Positions 58,132-64,000 of a stretch of DNA of 64,000 bases are shown piece after piece (position 1 is the first letter of the stretch; each line of letters opens with the position of its first letter). Location: the NCBI RefSeq assembly GCF_014145675.1, contig NZ_JACGZW010000003.1, forward strand, positions 676,472-740,471, read 5' to 3'. This DNA is from Amycolatopsis dendrobii (GTDB lineage: Bacteria; Actinomycetota; Actinomycetes; Mycobacteriales; Pseudonocardiaceae). The notes beneath the pieces were generated by a model, which saw only the letters and a program-made list of their open reading frames with translations, was not told the origin of the DNA and did no database searches. A program made the position numbers and the translations under genes.

Positions 58132-58923
58132 TCAGGCCGGAGCGACCGCCTCGCGCACGCCCTGCGCCAGCTCCGAAGCCAGCTTCCGCACGCCATCCGG
58201 ACCGTCCGCCGCGGCGGTGACCAGCGCGGATCCGACGATCACCGCGTCCGCGAACCCGGCCACCTGCGCGGCCTGCTCCCGCGACCGGACGCCGAGGCCC
58301 ACGCCGATCGGCAGCTCCGTGTGCTCGCGAGTCCGCCGCACCAGGTCCTCCGCGTGCACACCCACCGCGTCGCGGGCGCCGGTCACGCCCATCACCGCGG
58401 TCGCGTACACGAAGCCCGACGAGGCCGCCGTGGTTTTCGCCAGGCGCTCCTCCGACGACGACGGCGCGACCAGGAAGATCCGGTCCAAACCGTGCTCGGC
58501 GGACGCGGCCATCCACTCGTCGGCCTCGTCCGGGATCAAGTCCGGCGTGATCAAGCCAAGGCCACCGGCGGACGCCAGGTCGCGTGCGAACGCGTCGACC
58601 CCGTAGCGGTGCACGGGGTTCCAGTACGTCATCACGACCGCGCGACCGCCGCGCGCGGAGACCGATTCCACGACCTCGAACAGCTGCTTGAGCCGGAATC
58701 CGCTGGCCAGCGCCGCCTCGGCGGCCGCCTGGATGGTGGGGCCGTCCATCACCGGGTCGGAGTACGGGACGCCGACCTCGACCAGGTCCGCTCCGCCGTC
58801 GATCGTCGCGGCCAGCAGGTCTTTCGAGCCGTCCACGGAGGGGAATCCGGCGGGCAGGTAGCCGACCAGCGCGGCCCGGTGTTCCGCTCGCGTCGCCGCG
58901 AACAGCTCGTCGAGCCCGCTCAC
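58132..58923 (-). CDS. trpA: Tryptophan synthase alpha subunit
   Basis: A 263-residue TIM-barrel TrpA converting indole-3-glycerol phosphate to indole. [28 protein letters not shown] (catalytic Glu and Asp) and the phosphate site GLGVRSREQ are present. GTG 58923 overlaps the trpB stop (GTGA). It is last in the trp group; lgt, its usual neighbour, is 6.5 kb further on. Confidence 0.95.
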   Translation of the reverse strand: MSGLDELFAATRAEHRAALVGYLPAGFPSVDGSKDLLAATIDGGADLVEVGVPYSDPVMDGPTIQAAAEAALASGFRLKQLFEVVESVSARGGRAVVMTYWNPVHRYGVDAFARDLASAGGLGLITPDLIPDEADEWMAASAEHGLDRIFLVAPSSSEERLAKTTAASSGFVYATAVMGVTGARDAVGVHAEDLVRRTREHTELPIGVGLGVRSREQAAQVAGFADAVIVGSALVTAAADGPDGVRKLASELAQGVREAVAPA

Positions 58924-60137
58924 TTGCCCTCCCCGTCCACGAGCCCGAACCACTGGGCCGCGGTGTCCATGTCCTTGTCGCCCCGGCCCGACAGGTTGAC
59001 CACGATCAGCCCGTCCGGGCCCAGCTCGCGGCCCAGTTCCAGGGCGCCGGCGAGCGCGTGCGCCGATTCGATCGCCGGGATGATGCCCTCGGTGCGCGAC
59101 AGCAGCCGGAAGGCGTCCATCGCGGCCGCGTCGGTGACCGGGCGGTACTCGGCGCGGCCGGAGTCCTTGAGCCACGCGTGTTCCGGGCCGACGCCCGGAT
59201 AGTCGAGCCCGGCGGAGATCGAATGCGATTCGACCGTCTGGCCGTCCTCGTCCTGCAGCAGGTACGACATCGCGCCGTGCAGGTTGCCCGGGCTGCCCTT
59301 GGTGAGCGTCGCGCCGTGCCGGGTGCCCTCGATGCCCTCGCCGCCCGGCTCCAGGCCGACCAGCCGCACCGACGGGTCGTCGTAGAAGCCGGAGAAGATG
59401 CCGATGGCGTTGGACCCGCCGCCGACGCACGCCGCGACGACGTCCGGCAGCCTGCCCGCCTTCTCCAGGATCTGCGCCCGCGCCTCCTCGCCGATGACGT
59501 GGTGGAAGTTGCGCACCATCATCGGGAACGGCGACGGGCCGGCGGCGGTGCCGAAGAGGTAGTGCGTGGTGTCGGCGTTGGTGACCCAGTCGCGCAGCGC
59601 CTCGTTGATCGCGTCCTTGAGCGTGCGCGACCCGGTTTTCACCGGCACGACCTCGGCGCCGAGCAGCTTCATCCGCGCGACGTTCAGCGACTGCCGCTCG
59701 GTGTCGACCTCGCCCATGTACACGACGCAGTCGAGGCCGAGCAGCGCGCACGCGGTGGCCGTGGCGACGCCGTGCTGGCCCGCTCCGGTCTCCGCGATGA
59801 CGCGCTTCTTGCCCATCCGCACGGTGAGCAGCGCCTGGCCCAGCACGTTGTTGATCTTGTGCGAACCGGTGTGGTTGAGGTCCTCGCGCTTGAGGAACAC
59901 CCGCGCGCCGCCGGCCTGCTCGCCGAACCGCTTGGCCTCGGTGAGCAGGGACGGACGGCCCGCGTACTCGGTGAGCAGCCGGTTCAGCTCGCCGGTGAAC
60001 GCGGGGTCGTGGCGGGCCTTCTCGTACTCCGCCGCGACCTCGTCGACCACGCCGATCAGCGCTTCCGGCATGAACCGGCCGCCGTACGGGCCGTAGTAGC
60101 CGCGTTCGTCCGGGTCGTGCTTGCCGCGTTCGGTCAC
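58920..60137 (-). CDS. trpB: Tryptophan synthase beta subunit
   Basis: A 405-residue PLP enzyme joining indole and serine. The PLP lysine lies in [11 protein letters not shown], the substrate loop is [12 protein letters not shown], and the phosphate-binding GGGSNAIG is present. N-terminal [13 protein letters not shown] is the usual TrpB start. GTG 60137 overlaps the trpC stop by four bases; the 3' end overlaps trpA in the same way, which ensures equal subunit synthesis. Confidence 0.96.
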   Translation of the reverse strand: MTERGKHDPDERGYYGPYGGRFMPEALIGVVDEVAAEYEKARHDPAFTGELNRLLTEYAGRPSLLTEAKRFGEQAGGARVFLKREDLNHTGSHKINNVLGQALLTVRMGKKRVIAETGAGQHGVATATACALLGLDCVVYMGEVDTERQSLNVARMKLLGAEVVPVKTGSRTLKDAINEALRDWVTNADTTHYLFGTAAGPSPFPMMVRNFHHVIGEEARAQILEKAGRLPDVVAACVGGGSNAIGIFSGFYDDPSVRLVGLEPGGEGIEGTRHGATLTKGSPGNLHGAMSYLLQDEDGQTVESHSISAGLDYPGVGPEHAWLKDSGRAEYRPVTDAAAMDAFRLLSRTEGIIPAIESAHALAGALELGRELGPDGLIVVNLSGRGDKDMDTAAQWFGLVDGEGK

Positions 60138-60943
60138 CGCGAGGGCCTCGGGCAGGCGGGGTGCGAACCGGCGGTGACGAGCTTGACGACCGCGCCCTTC
60201 GGGTCGCCCGACGCCACCAGGCCCTCGCCGACGAGCACCGCGTCCGCTCCGTGGCCCGCGTACGACATCAGGTCGCCAGGGCCGCGGACGCCGGACTCGG
60301 CGACCTTGAACACGTCCATCGGCAGGCCGGGCGCGAGGCGGGAGAACACGTCGCGGTCCACTTCGAGGGTGTGCAGGTTGCGCGCGTTGACGCCGATGAC
60401 CTTCGCGCCCGCTTCGAGCGCGCGGTCGGCCTCCTCGGCGTTGTGGATCTCCACGAGCGCGGTCATGCCGAGCGATTCGACCCGGTCGAGCAGCGCGGCG
60501 AGCGCGTTCTGCTCCAGCGCGGCGACGATCAGCAGGACCATGTCCGCGCCGTGCAGCCGGGCCTCGTGCACCTGGTACGGGCTGACGATGAAGTCCTTGC
60601 GCAGCACGGGAATGTCGACCGCGGCGCGCACCGCGTCGAGGTCGGCGAGCGAACCGCCGAAGCGGCGCTGCTCGGTGAGCACGCTGATCACGCGCGCGCC
60701 GGCGTCCTCGTAGTCCCGCGCCAGCGCGGCCGGGTCGGGAATCGTGGCCAGCTCGCCCTTCGACGGGCTGCGCCGCTTCACCTCGGCGATGACGCCGATG
60801 CCGGATTCGCGCAGCGCGGCCATGACGTCACGCGGCGGAACGGCCTTGGCCGCCCTGGCCTTCAGTTCGTCGAACGGCAGCGCGGATTCCCGCTGCGCGA
60901 GATCCTCGCGCACGCCGGCGACGATGTCTTCGAGCACGCTCAT
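60134..60943 (-). CDS. trpC: Indole-3-glycerol phosphate synthase
   Basis: A 269-residue TIM-barrel TrpC that closes CdRP to indole glycerol phosphate. [13 protein letters not shown] (catalytic Lys), [19 protein letters not shown] and VAESGV are all conserved. A monofunctional TrpC without fused TrpF, as usual in actinobacteria. AGGGG seven bases before ATG 60943 supports the start. Confidence 0.96.
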   Translation of the reverse strand: MSVLEDIVAGVREDLAQRESALPFDELKARAAKAVPPRDVMAALRESGIGVIAEVKRRSPSKGELATIPDPAALARDYEDAGARVISVLTEQRRFGGSLADLDAVRAAVDIPVLRKDFIVSPYQVHEARLHGADMVLLIVAALEQNALAALLDRVESLGMTALVEIHNAEEADRALEAGAKVIGVNARNLHTLEVDRDVFSRLAPGLPMDVFKVAESGVRGPGDLMSYAGHGADAVLVGEGLVASGDPKGAVVKLVTAGSHPACPRPSR

Positions 60944-61063
60944 CGGACGCCCCTACCCGCTGCCGCACTCCTGGGTCCACTCGCAAGCTCGCTCACAAAA
61001 ACCTTCCCCTTCCCGCCGAAACGATGCTAACCCCCGCTCGATGACCGGCCGGTTCCGGGTTGC

Positions 61064-61690
61064 TCAGCGCCGCGGATCCGGCGGATCGGTCGGGTCGTCC
61101 CCCTCCGACAACGCCTCCCACAGCTCGGTGTCCGGATCCTTCCGCGCCGCCTTGGCTCCCGGTGCGGCGTAACGGGCCCCGAGCTTCCGCGCGGCTCCCG
61201 CCCACTTGATCGCTGCCAACCCGCCGAGCGCGACAAGAATTCCGCCGAGCACCGCGATCAGGTGGCCGAGCACGATTTCCGTGCCCGGCAGCCCGGGTGC
61301 GAAGCCGCCGAACTTGATCCCGGCCACGCCGTTCCAGACGCCCGCCGCGCCGGCGAGCACCAGCACGATCCCGAGCGCGCGGCGCAGCCAGCCGCCGGTC
61401 GCGACCGCTCCGGCGACGCCCGCGAGCGCGAGGATCGCGAGCGGCACGAGCGCGGTGGCGCGCTGTTCGCCGGGTTCGGTGTACAGGACGGTGCCGCGCA
61501 CGCCCTCGTCGCGGAATTCGGCGAACCACACCATCCGGGACGCGCCCCACAGCGCCAGCGCGCCGAGCAGGAGGGCGAGAATGATCGTCCACAGTGGACG
61601 CTTTGCCTTCCCGCCGCCCGCGGACGGAGCTTCCGTTTCCGCCTCGGCCCCGCCGCGCCGTGGTTCCGCCTCGCCGGACCGCTCAGACAC
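61064..61690 (-). CDS. Trp-operon-associated membrane protein (TIGR02234 type)
   Basis: A 208-residue protein with four hydrophobic segments between a charged N-terminus and a C-terminal tail ([18 protein letters not shown]). The helix order and ASRMVWF loop match the Trp_oprn_chp family, always found between trpE and trpC in actinobacteria (Rv1610 in M. tuberculosis). Function unknown; a role in transport of tryptophan or an intermediate is often suggested. GTG 61690 overlaps the trpE end by eight bases. Confidence 0.88.
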   Translation of the reverse strand: MSERSGEAEPRRGGAEAETEAPSAGGGKAKRPLWTIILALLLGALALWGASRMVWFAEFRDEGVRGTVLYTEPGEQRATALVPLAILALAGVAGAVATGGWLRRALGIVLVLAGAAGVWNGVAGIKFGGFAPGLPGTEIVLGHLIAVLGGILVALGGLAAIKWAGAARKLGARYAAPGAKAARKDPDTELWEALSEGDDPTDPPDPRR

Positions 61691-63245
61691 CGGCCGCGTC
61701 CTCTGCCGGGTCCAGCTCCCCCGCCGGGATCATCGTGCCCGCCGCTGCGATCGCGGACAGCACGGTGCGGGCCTTGTTGAGCGATTCGGTGTCCTCGTAG
61801 TCCGGGACCGAGTCCGCGACCACGCCGCCGCCCGCCTGCACGTACGCGGTCCCGTCGCGCATCAGCGCGGTGCGGATGGCGATCGCCGTGTCCGCGTCGC
61901 CCGCGAAGTCCAGGTAGCCGACCACGCCGCCGTACAGCGCGCGGCGCACCGGCTCCAGTTCCTCGATCAGCTGCATCGCCCGGACCTTGGGCGCGCCGGA
62001 AAGGGTGCCCGCCGGGAAGCAGGCCGTGACCGCGTCGAAGGCCGTGGCGTCGTCCTTCAGCTCGCCGGTCACCGTGGACACGATGTGCATGACGTGGCTG
62101 TAGCGCTCGATCTGGAAGAAGTCGACCACGTGCACGGTGCCCGGCTTGCAGACCTTGCCGAGGTCGTTGCGGCCCAGGTCGACGAGCATCAGGTGCTCGG
62201 CGCGTTCCTTCTCGTCCGCGAGCAAATCCTTGGCCAGCTGCGCGTCCTCCTCCGGATCCGCGCCTCGCCAGCGGGTGCCCGCGATGGGATGCGTGGTGGC
62301 GCGGCCGTCGCGGACGGTCACCAGCGATTCCGGGCTGGAGCCGACGATGTCGAAGCCCTCCAGCCGCAGCAGGTACATGTACGGACTCGGATTGGAGGTG
62401 CGCAGCACGCGGTACACGTCGAGCGCGTCGGCCCCGGTCTCGATCTCGAATCGTTGCGACGGCACGACCTGGAACGCTTCGCCGGCCTTGATCGCCTCGA
62501 CCGCCTTGTCGACGGCCGCGTGGAAGTCTTCCTTGCTGCGGTGCCGGCGGAACTCCGGCGCCGGGCGGTCGAACGTCGCGACCGTCGGCGGCGCGGGCAC
62601 CCGCAACTGCTCGGTCATCGCGGACAGCCGGGCGAGCGCGTCGTCGTAGGCGGCGTCCACGCGTTCGGCGGAGTCGTCCCAGTTGACCGCGTTGGCGATC
62701 AGCGTGACGGTGCCCTCGTGGTGGTCGAACGCGGCGAGATCGGTGGCGAGCAGCATGGTCAGCTCGGGGATGTCGAGGTCCCGTTCGGCCAGCTCGGGCA
62801 GCTTTTCCAGCCAGCGCACGGAATCGTAGCCGAGGTAGCCGACCATCCCGCCGGTCAGCGGGGGCAGGCCGGGCAGCGGTTCGGTGTGCAGCGCCTCGAC
62901 CGTCGCGCGCAGCACCTGCAGCGGGTCGCCCTCGGCGGGCAGGTTGTCCGGCGGGGTGCCGGTCCAGACCGCTTTGCCGTCGCGCACGGTCAGCGCGGCC
63001 GGGCTGCGCACGCCGACGAACGACCAGCGCGACCACGATTTCCCGTTCTCGGCCGATTCGAAGAGGAATGTGCCGGGCCGGTCGGCGGCGAGCTTCCGGT
63101 AAATCCCCAGCGGGGTCTCGCCGTCGGCGAGCACCCGGCGCACCACGGGGATCACGCGGCGGCTCTCGGCCAGCGCGCGGAACTCGGCGCGGGAAGGGCT
63201 GACCGGGCCGGGCCCGGCCGTGGACGTGGCTGCTGAGCTGACCAT
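61683..63245 (-). CDS. trpE: Anthranilate synthase component I
   Basis: A 520-residue chorismate-utilising enzyme. The N-terminal tryptophan site region is [10 protein letters not shown] (LLES-like), followed by the C-terminal catalytic blocks [24 protein letters not shown] and [12 protein letters not shown]. No fused glutamine amidotransferase, so trpG must be elsewhere; trpD and trpF are also absent from this group. ATG 63245 is preferred; another in-frame ATG lies at 63254. CACAAT seven bases upstream could be a weak leaderless -10. The divergent TetR gene starts at 63342. Confidence 0.95.
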   Translation of the reverse strand: MVSSAATSTAGPGPVSPSRAEFRALAESRRVIPVVRRVLADGETPLGIYRKLAADRPGTFLFESAENGKSWSRWSFVGVRSPAALTVRDGKAVWTGTPPDNLPAEGDPLQVLRATVEALHTEPLPGLPPLTGGMVGYLGYDSVRWLEKLPELAERDLDIPELTMLLATDLAAFDHHEGTVTLIANAVNWDDSAERVDAAYDDALARLSAMTEQLRVPAPPTVATFDRPAPEFRRHRSKEDFHAAVDKAVEAIKAGEAFQVVPSQRFEIETGADALDVYRVLRTSNPSPYMYLLRLEGFDIVGSSPESLVTVRDGRATTHPIAGTRWRGADPEEDAQLAKDLLADEKERAEHLMLVDLGRNDLGKVCKPGTVHVVDFFQIERYSHVMHIVSTVTGELKDDATAFDAVTACFPAGTLSGAPKVRAMQLIEELEPVRRALYGGVVGYLDFAGDADTAIAIRTALMRDGTAYVQAGGGVVADSVPDYEDTESLNKARTVLSAIAAAGTMIPAGELDPAEDAAGV

Positions 63246-63293
63246 GCGCCTCATTGTGCCGCTACGGCCGCGTCAGCCGGTCAGCGGGCTCTC

Positions 63294-63335
63294 AATTCAA
63301 TGCGTGTTGAATTCGAGGCGGCGACCGGTCAAGAT
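63294..63335 (+). promoter_or_regulatory. TetR promoter with palindromic operator
   Basis: AATTCAA (63294-63300) and TTGAATT (63307-63313) are exact complements around TGCGTG. The right arm contains a -35 TTGAAT (63307-63312), followed after 17 bp by CAAGAT (63330-63335) and after six more bases by the GTG at 63342. A repressor bound here would block its own promoter. Confidence 0.7.
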
Positions 63336-63341
63336 GGTCCG

Positions 63342-63947
63342 GTGAGCACGGAAGACACTACCGCGCGCCGCCGCGGCCGCCGCCCCGCTGGTCAGGACAC
63401 CCGGGCGGTGCTGCTCGAAGCGGCCCGCGCGGTGTTCGCCGAGAACGGCTACGAACGCGCGACGGTCCGCTCGATCGCCGCCCGCGCCGGCGTCGACGCC
63501 GCCATGGTCAACCACTGGTTCGGCGGCAAGGAAGGCCTGTTCGCGCAAGCGGTGCTGAAACTGCCGTTCGAACCGGACGAACTGGTCCCGATCCTGCGCG
63601 ACGGCCCGGACGACGAACTGGGCGCTCGCATCGCGCACACCTTCCTGACCCGCTGGGACGGCGTCGGCGGCGACACGTTCCAGGCGCTGATCCGCAGCAT
63701 CGCCGGACACGAGGCGGCCAGCAACGTGCTGCGCGACTTCTTCTCGCAGTTTTTCACCGGGTTGCTCAGCGACCTCGGCAGCGACCGGCTGGAGCTGCGG
63801 GTCGCGCTGTGCGCTTCGCAGGTGGTGGGGATGGGGCTGATCCGGTACGTGGCACGGTTCCCGCCGATGGCGTCGGCGGAGGTGGACACGCTGGTCGCGG
63901 CGGTGGCGCCGACGTTGCAGCGCTATCTCACCGGGGACATCGACTGA
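63342..63947 (+). CDS. TetR-family transcriptional regulator
   Basis: A 201-residue TetR regulator. The HTH is LLEAARAVFAENGYERATVRSIAARAGVDAAMVNHWFGGKEGLF; the ligand domain resembles TetR_C_17-type actinobacterial regulators (LRDFFSQFFTGLL). GTG 63342 is placed six bases after a -10 hexamer with a proper -35, so the message is probably leaderless. The ATG at 63300 would fall inside the operator. It is divergent from trpE; control of trpE is possible but autoregulation is the safer inference. Confidence 0.85.
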   Translation: MSTEDTTARRRGRRPAGQDTRAVLLEAARAVFAENGYERATVRSIAARAGVDAAMVNHWFGGKEGLFAQAVLKLPFEPDELVPILRDGPDDELGARIAHTFLTRWDGVGGDTFQALIRSIAGHEAASNVLRDFFSQFFTGLLSDLGSDRLELRVALCASQVVGMGLIRYVARFPPMASAEVDTLVAAVAPTLQRYLTGDID

Positions 63948-63956
63948 GGCGGGGGC

Positions 63957-64000
63957 TCGTGCGTGCTCATCCCGGTTAGAACCGCGATCGCCACTCACGA
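63957..64000. repeat. Imperfect palindromic repeat at the right edge
   Basis: Outer arms TCGTGCGTG (63957-63965) and CACTCACGA (63992-64000) pair with one mismatch. The inner arms CGGTT (63973-63977) and AACCG (63980-63984) pair exactly. It starts ten bases after the TetR stop and may be a terminator or a dispersed Amycolatopsis-type palindrome cut by the window edge. Confidence 0.5.

Overview
The window is about 72 percent GC, densely coded and rich in GTG starts. Its gene content (MetF, a GGPP synthase of IdsA2 type, Rv2175c-like and PknL-like proteins, class II DAHP synthase, mycothiol-type DinB fold, mycobacterial-type LexA box, type VII secretion-like substrates) points to an actinobacterium of the Pseudonocardiaceae. 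The repeats and protein style fit Amycolatopsis or a close relative. It is ordinary chromosome, not a plasmid or phage. I recognised no rRNA, tRNA, CRISPR array, transposase or integrase.

Left part (1-17.5 kb): the start of an Hsp70-like gene, a GT-C mannosyltransferase, a long Lhr helicase and peptide deformylase. Then come an unusual ACT-linker-GNAT protein, a two-domain VOC protein, a mycothiol-type DinB/MDMPI protein coupled to a SAV_6107-type HEPN gene under a perfect LexA box, a YbaK deacylase, two further GNATs, a DUF3558-like lipoprotein, a DMT exporter and a DUF885 hydrolase. Middle-left (17.5-36.4 kb): the order metF, GGPP synthase, Rv2175c-like HTH, PASTA kinase, aroG matches the M. 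tuberculosis Rv2172c-Rv2178c neighbourhood as I remember it. A crtI-crtB carotenoid pair, a PPOX/CGNR-regulator/MFS group and a secreted S53 protease pair lie inside it. The kinase heads a coupled group with an NfeD-like protein, a flotillin and an unknown protein.

Middle-right (36.4-50.5 kb): a 1054-residue STAND NTPase whose N-terminus carries a VQVG (RHIM-type) amyloid-like motif; an MDR oxidoreductase with a MerR regulator; glutamate synthase gltB-gltD; and a three-gene type VII secretion-like cassette (YxxxD protein, repeat-rich WxG protein, proline-rich acidic-tail protein).

Right part (50.5-64 kb): lgt and the trp genes (trpE, Trp-associated membrane protein, trpC, trpB, trpA) are in the standard actinobacterial order, but a 6.5-kb accessory block separates trpA from lgt. 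That block holds a glutamine-synthetase-like ligase facing a permease, FluG-like amidohydrolase and M20 operon, plus a Tat-exported PGRP amidase and an Uma2-like gene. A TetR gene with its own operator follows trpE.

Across the window at least eleven genes have a TANNNT hexamer 6-8 nt before the start codon and no Shine-Dalgarno sequence, which suggests leaderless transcripts. Convergent genes are commonly separated by perfect GC-rich hairpins.
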